Shown here one piece after another: positions 48,084 through 60,700 of a DNA stretch of 64,000 nucleotides; within the stretch, counting starts at the first letter, position 1; each line of letters begins with the position of its first letter. This DNA comes from Osmia lignaria lignaria. Taxonomy: Eukaryota > Arthropoda > Insecta > Hymenoptera > Megachilidae. The stretch lies in the NCBI RefSeq assembly GCF_051020975.1, contig NW_027478167.1, positions 248,001 to 312,000 of the forward strand. The letters run 5' to 3'. The position numbers were made by a program, and so were the translations under genes. The notes beneath the pieces were generated by a model. It was not told the DNA's origin. It was given only the letters and a program-made list of their open reading frames with translations, and searched no databases.

Positions 48084-51000
48084 TTGCAGATACATCTCAA
48101 GGGAAGGGGCCTGACGGACATATTTCGAGATATTTCTTCTTCTTGTGGTTCTTCTTCTGCACAGCTAAGCTGGAAGTGGCATTTGCAGCTCGCAATAGTG
48201 CAGAGTTATCTCAAAGAAAGGGGCCACGGTGTTTCTGTATCTCTATTATGTTGGTGCGGCTTCGGAACTTTTAAATATCTCGATATATCTCGAAAACTAC
48301 GCTTCTGATCAAAAAATATCATAGAACATAAATTGTAGGAAACATAATTCTCTACAAAAAAGGTCTCTTAAGATTTTGCCATAGCTCGTTTGGTTTCCGA
48401 GATATTTGCAGATATATCTCAAGGGATGGGGCCTGACGGACATATTTCGAGATATTTCTTCTTCTTGTTGTTCTTCTTCTGCACAGCTAAACTGGAAGTG
48501 GCATTTCCAGCTCGCAATAGTGCAGAGTTATCTCAAAGAAAGGGGCCACGGTGTTTCTGTATCTCTATTATGTTGGTGCGGCTTCGGAACTTTTAAATAT
48601 CTTGATATATCTCGAGAACTACGCATCTGATCAAAAAATATCATAGAACATAAAAAGTAGGAAACTTAATTCTCTACAAAAAAGGTCTCTTAATATTTTG
48701 CCATACCTCGCTTCGTTTCCGAGATATGTGCAGATTTATCTCAAGGGATGGGGCCTGACGGACATATTTCGAGATATTTCTTCTTCTTGTTGTTCTTCTT
48801 CTGCACAGCTAAACTGGAAGTGGCATTTCCAGCTCGCAATAGTGCAGAGTTATCTCAAAGCAAGGGGCCACGGTGTTTCTGTATCTCTATTATGTTGGTG
48901 CGGCTTCGGAACTTTTAAATATCTCGATATATCTCGAAAACTACGCTTCTGATCAAAAAATATCATAGAACATAAATTGTAGGAAACACAATTCTCTACA
49001 AAAAAGGTCTCTTAACATTTTGCCATAGCTCGCTTCGTTTCCGAGATATTTGCAGATTCAGCTCAAAGGAACGGGCCTGACGGACATATTTCGAGATATT
49101 TCTTCTTCTTGTTGTTCTTCTTCTGCACAGCTAAGCTGGAAGTGGCATTTGCGGCTCGCACTAGTGCAGAGTTATCTCAAAGAAAGGGGCCACGGTGTTT
49201 CTGTATCTCTATTATGTTGGTGCGGCTTCGGAACTTTTAAATATCTCGATATATCTCGAGAACTACGCATCTGATCAAAAAATATCATAGAATATAAAAA
49301 GTAGGAAACATAATTCTCTACATAAAAGGTCTCTTAACATTTTGCCATAGCTCGCTTCGTTTCCGAGATATTTGCAGATACATCTCAAGGGTAGGGGCCT
49401 GACGGACATATTTCGAGATATTTCTTCTTCTTGTTGTTCTTCTTCTGCACAGCTAAGCTGGAAGTGGCATTTGCGGCTCGCACTAGTGCAGAGTTATCTC
49501 AAAGAAAGGGGCCACGGTGTTTCTGTATCTCTATTATGTTGGTGCGGCTTCGGAACTTTTAAATATCTTGATATATCTCGAGAACTACGCATCTGATCAA
49601 AAAATATCATAGAACATAAAAAGTAGGAAACTTAATTCTCTACAAAAAAGGTCTCTTAATATTTTGCCATAGCTCGCTTCGTTTCCGAGATATGTGCAGA
49701 TTTATCTCAAGGGATGGGGCCTGACGGACATATTTCGAGATATTTCTTCTTCTTGTTGTTCTTCTTCTGCACAGCTAAACTGGAAGTGGCATTTCCAGCT
49801 CGCAATAGTGCAGAGTTATCTCAAAGCAAGGGGCCACGGTGTTTCTGTATCTCTATTATGTTGGTGCGGCTTCGGAACTTTTAAATATCTCGATATATCT
49901 CGAAAACTACGCTTCTGATCAAAAAATATCATAGAACATAAATTGTAGCAAACATAATTCTCTACAAAAAAGGTCTCTTAATATTTTGCCATAGCTCGCT
50001 TCGTTTCCGAGATATGTGCAGATTTATCTCAAGGGAAGGGGCCTGACGGACATATTTCGAGATATTTCTTCTTCTTGTTGTTCTTCTTCTGCACAGCTAA
50101 GCTGGAAGTGGCATTTGCAGCTCGCAATAGTGCAGAGTTATCTCAAAGAAAGGGGCCACGGTGTTTCTGTATCTCTATTATGTTGGTGCGGCTTCGGAAC
50201 TTTTAAATATCTTGATAGATCTCGAGAACTACGCATCTGATCAAAAAATATCATAGAACATAAAAAGTAGGAAACTTAATTCTCTACAAAAAAGGTCTCT
50301 TAAGATTTTGCCATAGCTCGTTTGGTTTCCGAGGTATTTGCAGATATATCTCAAGGGATGGGGCCTGACGGACATATTTCGAGATACTTCTTCTTCTTGT
50401 TGTTCTTCTTCTGCACAGCTAAACTGGAAGTGGCATTTCCAGCTCGCAATAGTGCAGAGTTATCTCAAAGCAAGGGGCCACGGTGTTTCTGTATCTCTAT
50501 TATGTTGGTGCAGCTTCGGAGCTTTTAAATATCTCGATATATCTCGAAAACTACGCTTCTGATCAAAAAATATCATAGAACATAAATTGTAGCAAACATA
50601 ATTCTCTACAAAAAAGGTCTCTTAATATTTTGCCATAGCTCGCTTCGTTTCCGAGATATGTGCAGATTTATCTCAAGGGAAGGGGCCTGACGGACATATT
50701 TCGAGATATTTCTTCTTCTTGTTGTTCTTCTTCTGCACAGCTAAGCTGGAAGTGGCATTTGCAGCTCGCAATAGTGCAGAGTTATCTCAAAGAAAGGGGC
50801 CACGGTGTTTCTGTATCTCTATTATGTTGGTGCGGCTTCGGAACTTTTAAATATCTTGATAGATCTCGAGAACTACGCATCTGATCAAAAAATATCATAG
50901 AACATAAAAAGTAGGAAACTTAATTCTCTACAAAAAAGGTCTCTTAAGATTTTGCCATAGCTCGTTTGGTTTCCGAGGTATTTGCAGATATATCTCAAGG

Positions 51001-53557
51001 GATGGGGCCTGACGGACATATTTCGAGATATTTCTTCTTCTTGTTGTTCTTCTTCTGCACAGCTAAACTGGAAGTGGCATTTCCAGCTCGCAATAGTGCA
51101 GAGTTATCTCAAAGCAAGGGGCCACGGTGTTTCTGTATCTCTATTATGTTGGTGCAGCTTCGGAGCTTTTAAATATCTCGATATATCTCGAAAACTACGC
51201 TTCTGATCAAAAAATATCATAGAACATAAATTGTAGGAAACATAATTCTCTATAAAAAAGGTCTCTTAATATTTTGCCATAGCTCGCTTCGTTTCCGAGA
51301 TATGTGCAGATTTATCTCAAGGGAAGGGGCCTGACGGACATATTTCGAGATATTTCTTCTTCTTGTTGTTCTCCTTCTGCACAGCTAAGCTGGAAGTGGC
51401 ATTTGCAGCTCGCAATAGTGCAGAGTTATCTCAAAGAAAGGGGCCACGGTGTTTCTGTATCTCTATTATGTTGGTGCGGCTTCGGAACTTTTAAATATCT
51501 TGATATATCTCGAGAACTACGCATCTGATCAAAAAATATCATAGAACATAAAAAGTAGGAAACTTAATTCTCTACAAAAAAGGTCTCTTAAGATTTTGCC
51601 ATAGCTCGTTTGGTTTCCGAGGTATTTGCAGATATATCTCAAGGGATGGGGCCTGACGGACATATTTCGAGATATTTCTTCTTCTTGTTGTTCTTCTTCT
51701 GCACAGCTAAACCGGAAGTGGCATTTCCAGCTCGCAATAGCGCAGAGTTATCTCAAAGAAAGGGGCCACGGTGTTTCTGTATCTCTATTATGTTGGTGCG
51801 GCTTCGGAACTTTTAAATATCTCGATATATCTCGAGAACTACGCATCTGATCAAAAAATATCATAGAACATAAAGAGTAGGAAACTTAATTCTCTACAAA
51901 AAAGGTCTCTTAACATTTTGCCATAGCTCGCTTCGTTTCCGAGATATTTGCAGATTTATCTCAAGGGAAGGGGCCTGACGGACATATTTCGAGATATTTC
52001 TTCTTCTTGTTGTTCTTCTTCTGCACAGCTAAGCTGGAAGTGGCATTTGCAGCTCGCAATAGTGCAGAGTTATCTCAAAGAAAGGGGCCACGGTGTTTCT
52101 GTATCTCTATTATGTTGGTGCGTCTTCGGAACTTTTAAATATCTTGATATATCTCGAGAACTACGCATCTGATCAAAAAATATCATAGAACATAAAACGT
52201 AGGAAACTTAATTCTCTACAAAAAAGGTCTCTTAACATTTTGCCATAGCTCGCTTCGTTTCCGAGATATTTGCAGATATATCTCAAGGGACGGGGCCTGA
52301 CGGACATATTTCGAGATATTTCTTCTTCTTGTTGTTCTTCTTCTGCACACCTAAGCTGGAAGAGGCATTTGCGGCTCGCACTAGTGCAGAGTTATCTCAA
52401 AGAAAGGGGCCACGGTGTTTCTGTATCTCTATTATGTTGGTGCGGCTTCGGAACTTTTAAATATCTTGATATATCTCGAGAACTACGCATCTGATCAAAA
52501 AATATCATAGAACATAAAAAGTAGGAAACTTAATTCTCTACAAAAAAGGTCTCTTAATATTTTGCCATAGCTCGCTTCGTTTCCGAGATATGTGCAGATT
52601 TATCTCAAGGGAAGGGGCCTGACGGACATATTTCGAGATATTTCTTCTTCTTGTTGTTCTTCTTCTGCACAGCTAAGCTGGTAGTGGCATTTGCGGCTCG
52701 CACTAGTGCAGAGTTATCTCAAAGAAAGGGGCCACGGTGTTTCTGTATCTCTATTATGTTGGTGCGGCTTCGGAACTTTTAAATATCTCGATATATCTCG
52801 AGAACTACGCATCTGATCAAAAAATATCATAGAATATAGAAAGTAGGAAACATAATTCTCTACAAAAAAGGTCTCTTAATATTTTGCCATAGCTCGCTTC
52901 GTTTCCGAGATATGTGCAGATTTATCTCAAGGGAAGGGGCCTGACGGACATATTTCGAGATATTTCTTCTTCTTGTTGTTCTTCTTCTGCACAGCTAAGC
53001 TGGAAGTGGCATTTGCGGCTCGCACTAGTGCAGAGTTATCTCAAAGAAAGGGGCCACGGTGTTTCTGTATCTCTATTATGTTGGTGCGGCTTCGGAACTT
53101 TTAAATATCTCGATATATCTCGAGAACTACGCATCTGATCAAAAAATATCATAGAATATAGAAAGTAGGAAACATAATTCTCTACAAAAAAGGTCTCTTA
53201 ACATTTTGCCATAGTTCGCTTCGTTCCCGAGATATTTGCAGATTTATCTCAAGGGAAGGGGCCTGACGGACATATTTCGAGATATTTCTTCTTCTTGTTG
53301 TTCTTCTTCTGCACAACTAAGCTGGACGTGGCATTTACAGCTCGCAATAGTGCAGAGTTATCTCAAAGAAAGGGGCCACGGTGTTTCTGTATCTCTATTA
53401 TGTTGGTGCGGCTTCGGAACTTTTAAATATCTCGATATATCTCGAAAACTACGCTTCTGATCAAAAAATATCATAGAACATAAAAAGTAGGAAACATAAT
53501 TCTCTACATAAAAGGTCTCTTAACATTTTGCCATAGCTCGCTTCGTTTCTGAGATAT
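48084..53557 (+). repeat. Higher-order block D, copy 2 (17 monomers, 5474 bp)
   Basis: The longest version. It has a GGGATGGGG unit at 49694, and a two-monomer module present twice in succession: 50016+50338 and 50660+50982. In each module the first unit has GATAGATCTCGAG and the second CAGCTTCGGAGC. The unit at 52592 carries AAGCTGGTAGTGG, a private change. Confidence 0.88.
50016..51303 (+). repeat. 2-monomer tandem duplication inside block D copy 2
   Basis: A 644-bp module repeated once. The second units differ: 50338 has GAGATACTTC and a GTAGCAAAC linker, whereas 50982 has GAGATATTTC and a CTCTATAAAAAAGG linker. Copy 3 has a single module with GAGATACTTC followed by CTCTATAAAAAAGG, which looks like a recombinant of the two. 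Confidence 0.85.
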
Positions 53558-56500
53558 TTGCAGATACATCTCAAGGGAAGGGGCCTGACGGACATATTTC
53601 GAGATATTTCTTCTTCTTGTGGTTCTTCTTCTGCACAGCTAAGCTGGAAGTGGCATTTGCAGCTCGCAATAGTGCAGAGTTATCTCAAAGAAAGGGGCCA
53701 CGGTGTTTCTGTATCTCTATTATGTTGGTGCGGCTTCGGAACTTTTAAATATCTCGATATATCTCGAAAACTACGCTTCTGATCAAAAAATATCATAGAA
53801 CATAAATTGTAGGAAACATAATTCTCTACAAAAAAGGTCTCTTAAGATTTTGCCATAGCTCGTTTGGTTTCCGAGATATTTGCAGATATATCTCAAGGGA
53901 TGGGGCCTGACGGACATATTTCGAGATATTTCTTCTTCTTGTTGTTCTTCTTCTGCACAGCTAAACTGGAAGTGGCATTTCCAGCTCGCAATAGTGCAGA
54001 GTTATCTCAAAGAAAGGGGCCACGGTGTTTCTGTATCTCTATTATGTTGGTGCGGCTTCGGAACTTTTAAATATCTTGATATATCTCGAGAACTACGCAT
54101 CTGATCAAAAAATATCATAGAACATAAAAAGTAGGAAACTTAATTCTCTACAAAAAAGGTCTCTTAATATTTTGCCATACCTCGCTTCGTTTTCGAGATA
54201 TGTGCAGATTTATCTCAAGGGATGGGGCCTGACGGACATATTTCCAGATATTTCTTCTTCTTGTTGTTCTTCTTCTGCACAGCTAAACTGGAAGTGGCAT
54301 TTCCAGCTCGCAATAGTGCAGAGTTATCTCAAAGCAAGGGGCCACGGTGTTTCTGTATCTCTATTATGTTGGTGCGGCTTAGGAACTTTTAAATATCTCG
54401 ATATATCTCGAAAACTACGCTTCTGATCAAAAAATATCATAGAACATAAATTGTAGGAAACACAATTCTCTACAAAAAAGGTCTCTTAACATTTTGCCAT
54501 AGCTCGCTTCGTTTCCGAGATATTTGCAGATTCAGCTCAAAGGAACGGGCCTGACGGACATATTTCGAGATATTTCTTCTTCTTGTTGTTCTTCTTCTGC
54601 ACAGCTAAGCTGGAAGTGGCATTTGCGGCTCGCACTAGTGCAGAGTTATCTCAAAGAAAGGGGCCACGGTGTTTCTGTATCTCTATTATGTTGGTGCGGC
54701 TTCGGAACTTTTAAATATCTCGATATATCTCGAGAACTACGCATCTGATCAAAAAATATCATAGAATATAAAAAGTAGGAAACATAATTCTCTACATAAA
54801 AGGTCTCTTAACATTTTGCCATAGCTCGCTTCGTTTCCGAGATATTTGCAGATACATCTCAAGGGTAGGGGCCTGACGGACATATTTCGAGATATTTCTT
54901 CTTCTTGTTGTTCTTCTTCTGCACAGCTAAGCTGGAAGTGGCATTTGCGGCTCGCACTAGTGCAGAGTTATCTCAAAGAAAGGGGCCACGGTGTTTCTGT
55001 ATCTCTATTATGTTGGTGCGGCTTCGGAACTTTTAAATATCTTGATATATCTCGAGAACTACGCATCTGATCAAAAAATATCATAGAACATAAAAAGTAG
55101 GAAACTTAATTCTCTACAAAAAAGGTCTCTTAATATTTTGCCATAGCTCGCTTCGTTTCCGAGATATGTGCAGATTTATCTCAAGGGATGGGGCCTGACG
55201 GACATATTTCGAGATATTTCTTCTTCTTGTTGTTCTTCTTCTGCACAGCTAAACTGGAAGTGGCATTTCCAGCTCGCAATAGTGCAGAGTTATCTCAAAG
55301 CAAGGGGCCACGGTGTTTCTGTATCTCTATTATGTTGGTGCGGCTTCGGAACTTTTAAATATCTCGATATATCTCGAAAACTACGCTTCTGATCAAAAAA
55401 TATCATAGAACATAAATTGTAGCAAACATAATTCTCTACAAAAAAGGTCTCTTAATATTTTGCCATAGCTCGCTTCGTTTCCGAGATATGTGCAGATTTA
55501 TCTCAAGGGAAGGGGCCTGACGGACATATTTCGAGATATTTCTTCTTCTTGTTGTTCTTCTTCTGCACAGCTAAGCTGGAAGTGGCATTTGCAGCTCGCA
55601 ATAGTGCAGAGTTATCTCAAAGAAAGGGGCCACGGTGTTTCTGTATCTCTATTATGTTGGTGCGGCTTCGGAACTTTTAAATATCTTGATAGATCTCGAG
55701 AACTACGCATCTGATCAAAAAATATCATAGAACATAAAAAGTAGGAAACTTAATTCTCTACAAAAAAGGTCTCTTAAGATTTTGCCATAGCTCGTTTGGT
55801 TTCCGAGGTATTTGCAGATATATCTCAAGGGATGGGGCCTGACGGACATATTTCGAGATACTTCTTCTTCTTGTTGTTCTTCTTCTGCACAGCTAAACTG
55901 GAAGTGGCATTTCCAGCTCGCAATAGTGCAGAGTTATCTCAAAGCAAGGGGCCACGGTGTTTCTGTATCTCTATTATGTTGGTGCAGCTTCGGAGCTTTT
56001 AAATATCTCGATATATCTCGAAAACTACGCTTCTGATCAAAAAATATCATAGAACATAAATTGTAGGAAACATAATTCTCTATAAAAAAGGTCTCTTAAT
56101 ATTTTGCCATAGCTCGCTTCGTTTCCGAGATATGTGCAGATTTATCTCAAGGGAAGGGGCCTGACGGACATATTTCGAGATATTTCTTCTTCTTGTTGTT
56201 CTCCTTCTGCACAGCTAAGCTGGAAGTGGCATTTGCAGCTCGCAATAGTGCAGAGTTATCTCAAAGAAAGGGGCCACGGTGTTTCTGTATCTCTATTATG
56301 TTGGTGCGGCTTCGGAACTTTTAAATATCTTGATATATCTCGAGAACTACGCATCTGATCAAAAAATATCATAGAACATAAAAAGTAGGAAACTTAATTC
56401 TCTACAAAAAAGGTCTCTTAAGATTTTGCCATAGCTCGTTTGGTTTCCGAGGTATTTGCAGATATATCTCAAGGGATGGGGCCTGACGGACATATTTCGA

Positions 56501-57743
56501 GATATTTCTTCTTCTTGTTGTTCTTCTTCTGCACAGCTAAACCGGAAGTGGCATTTCCAGCTCGCAATAGCGCAGAGTTATCTCAAAGAAAGGGGCCACG
56601 GTGTTTCTGTATCTCTATTATGTTGGTGCGGCTTCGGAACTTTTAAATATCTCGATATATCTCGAGAACTACGCATCTGATCAAAAAATATCATAGAACA
56701 TAAAGAGTAGGAAACTTAATTCTCTACAAAAAAGGTCTCTTAACATTTTGCCATAGCTCGCTTCGTTTCCGAGATATTTGCAGATTTATCTCAAGGGAAG
56801 GGGCCTGACGGACATATTTCGAGATATTTCTTCTTCTTGTTGTTCTTCTTCTGCACAGCTAAGCTGGAAGTGGCATTTGCAGCTCGCAATAGTGCAGAGT
56901 TATCTCAAAGAAAGGGGCCACGGTGTTTCTGTATCTCTATTATGTTGGTGCGTCTTCGGAACTTTTAAATATCTTGATATATCTCGAGAACTACGCATCT
57001 GATCAAAAAATATCATAGAACATAAAACGTAGGAAACTTAATTCTCTACAAAAAAGGTCTCTTAACATTTTGCCATAGCTCGCTTCGTTTCCGAGATATT
57101 TGCAGATATATCTCAAGGGACGGGGCCTGACGGACATATTTCGAGATATTTCTTCTTCTTGTTGTTCTTCTTCTGCACACCTAAGCTGGAAGAGGCATTT
57201 GCGGCTCGCACTAGTGCAGAGTTATCTCAAAGAAAGGGGCCACGGTGTTTCTGTATCTCTATTATGTTGGTGCGGCTTCGGAACTTTTAAATATCTTGAT
57301 ATATCTCGAGAACTACGCATCTGATCAAAAAATATCATAGAACATAAAAAGTAGGAAACTTAATTCTCTACAAAAAAGGTCTCTTAATATTTTGCCATAG
57401 CTCGCTTCGTTTCCGAGATATGTGCAGATTTATCTCAAGGGAAGGGGCCTGACGGACATACTTCGAGATATTTCTTCTTCTTGTTGTTCTTCTTCTGCAC
57501 AGCTAAGCTGGAAGTGGCATTTGCGGCTCGCACTAGTGCAGAGTTATCTCAAAGAAAGGGGCCACGGTGTTTCTGTATCTCTATTATGTTGGTGCGGCTT
57601 CGGAACTTTTAAATATCTCGATATATCTCGCGAACTACGCATCTGATCAAAAAATATCATAGAACATAAATTGTAGGAAACACAATTCTCTACAAAAAAG
57701 GTCTCTTAATATTTTGCCATAGCTCGCTTCGTTTCCGAGATAT
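53558..57743 (+). repeat. Higher-order block D, copy 3 (13 monomers, incomplete)
   Basis: Follows copy 2 in order from TTGTGGTTCTTC (53558) to CACACCTAAGC (57100), with only one of the two-monomer modules. It leaves the pattern at 57422, where GACATACTTCGAG and CTCGCGAACTACG appear. The unit at 54202 has three private changes (GTTTTCGAGATATG, TTTCCAGATATT, GGCTTAGGAAC). Confidence 0.87.
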
Positions 57744-60700
57744 GTGCAGATTTATCTCAAGGGAAGGGGCCTGACGGACATATTTCGAGATATTTCTTCT
57801 TCTTGTTGTTCTTCTTCTGCACAGCTAAGCTGGAAGTGGCATTTGCAGCTCGCAATAGTGCAGAGTTATCTCAAAGAAAGGGGCCACGGTGTTTCTGTAT
57901 CTCTATTATGTTGGTGCGGCTTCGGAACTTTTAAATATCTTGATAGATCTCGAGAACTACGCATCTGATCAAAAAATATCATAGAACATAAAAAGTAGGA
58001 AACTTAATTCTCTACAAAAAAGGTCTCTTAACATTTTGCCATAGCTCGCTTCGTTTCCGAGATATTTGCAGATTTATCTCAAGGGAAGGGGCCTGACGGA
58101 CATACTTCGAGATATTTCTTCTTCTTGTTGTTCTTCTTCTGCACAGCTAAGCTGGAAGTGGCATTTGCGGCTCGCACTAGTGCAGAGTTATCTCAAAGCA
58201 AGGGGCCACGGTGTTTCTGTATCTCTATTATGTTGGTGCGGCTTCGGAACTTTTAAATATCTCGATATATCTCGAAAACTACGCTTCTGATCAAAAAATA
58301 TCATAGAAGATAAATTGTAGGAAACATAATTCTCTACAAAAAAGGTCTCTTAATATTTTGCCATAGCTCGCTTCGTTTCCGAGATATGTGCAGATTTATC
58401 TCAAGGGAAGGGGCCTGACGGACATATTTCGAGATATTTCTTCTTCTTGTTGTTCTTCTTCTGCACAGCTAAGCTGGAAGTGGCATTTGCAGCTCGCAAT
58501 AGTGCAGAGTTATCTCAAAGAAAGGGGCCACGGTGTTTCTGTATCTCTATTATGTTGGTGCGGCTTCGGAACTTTTAAATATCTTGATAGATCTCGAGAA
58601 CTACGCATCTGATCAAAAAATATCATAGAACATAAAAAGTAGGAAACTTAATTCTCTACAAAAAAGGTCTCTTAACATTTTGCCATAGCTCGCTTCCTTT
58701 CCGAGATATTTGCAGATTTATCTCAAGGGAAGGGGCCTGACGGACATATTTCGAGATATTTCTTCTTCTTGTTGTTCTTCTTCTGCACAGCTAAACTGGA
58801 AGTGGCATTTCCAGCTCGCAACAGTGCAGAGTTATCTCAAAAAAAGGGGCCACGGTGTTTCTGTATCTCTATTATGTTGGTGCGTCTTCGGAACTTTTAA
58901 ATATCTCGATATATCTCGAAAACTACGCTTCTGATCAAAAAATATCATAGAACATAAATTGTAGGAAACATAATTCTCTACAAAAAAGGTCTCTTAAGAT
59001 TTTGCCATAGCTCGTTTGGTTTCCGAGATATTTGCAGATACATCTCAAGGGAAGAGGCCTGACGGACATATTTCGAGATATTTCTTCTTCTTGTTGTTCT
59101 TCTTCTGCACAGCTCAACTGGAAGTGGCATTTCCAGCTCGCAATAGTGCAGAGTTATCTCAAAGAAAGGGGCCACGGTGTTTCTGTATCTCTATTATGTT
59201 GGTGCGTCTTCGGAACTTTTAAATATCTCGATATATCTCGAAAACTACGCTTCTGATCAAAAAATATCATAGAACGTAAATTGTAGGAAACATAATTCTC
59301 TACAAAAAAGGTCTCTTAAGATTTTGCCATAGCTCGTTTGGTTTCCGAGATATTTGCAGATATATCTCAAGGGATGGGGCCTGACGGACATATTTCGAGA
59401 TATTTCTTCTTCTTGTTGTTCTTCTTCTGCACAGCTAAACTGGAAGTGGCATTTCCAGCTCGCACTAGTGCAGAGTTATCTCAAAGCAAGGGGCCACGGT
59501 GTTTCTGTATCTCTATTATGTTGGTGCGGCTTCGGAACTTTTAAATATCTCGATATATCTCGAAAACTACGCTTCTGATCAAAAAATATCATAGAACATA
59601 AATTGTAGGAAACATAATTCTCTACAAAAAAGGTCTCTTAATATTTTGCCATAGCTCGCTTCGTTTCCGAGATATGTGCAGATTTATCTCAAGGGAAGGG
59701 GCCTGACGGACATATTTCGAGATATTTCTTCTTCTTGTTGTTCTTCTTCTGCACAGCTAAGCTGGAAGTGGCATTTGCAGCTCGCAATAGTGCAGAGTTA
59801 TCTCAAAGAAAGGGGCCACGGTGTTTCTGTATCTCTATTATGTTGGTGCGGCTTCGGAACTTTTAAATATCTTGATAGATCTCGAGAACTACGCATCTGA
59901 TCAAAAAATATCATAGAACATAAAAAGTAGGAAACTTAATTCTCTACAAAAAAGGTCTCTTAACATTTTGCCATAGCTCGCTTCGTTTCCGAGATATTTG
60001 CAGATTTATCTCAAGGGAAGGGGCCTGACGGACATACTTCGAGATATTTCTTCTTCTTGTTGTTCTTCTTCTGCACAGCTAAGCTGGAAGTGGCATTTGC
60101 GGCTCGCACTAGTGCAGAGTTATCTCAAAGCAAGGGGCCACGGTGTTTCTGTATCTCTATTATGTTGGTGCGGCTTCGGAACTTTTAAATATCTCGATAT
60201 ATCTCGAAAACTACGCTTCTGATCAAAAAATATCATAGAACATAAATTGTAGGAAACATAATTCTCTACAAAAAAGGTCTCTTAATATTTTGCCATAGCT
60301 CGCTTCGTTTCCGAGATATGTGCAGATTTATCTCAAGGGAAGGGGCCTGACGGACATATTTCGAGATATTTCTTCTTCTTGTTGTTCTTCTTCTGCACAG
60401 CTAAGCTGGAAGTGGCATTTGCAGCTCGCAATAGTGCAGAGTTATCTCAAAGAAAGGGGCCACGGTGTTTCTGTATCTCTATTATGTTGGTGCGGCTTCG
60501 GAACTTTTAAATATCTTGATATATCTCGAGAACTACGCTTCTGATCAAAAAATATCATAGAACATAAAAAGTAGGAAACTTAATTCTCTACAAAACAGGT
60601 CTCTTAACATTTTGCCATAGCTCGCTTCGTTTCTGAGATATTTGCAGATTTATCTCAAGGGAAGGGGCCTGACGGACATATTTCGAGATATTTCTTCTTC

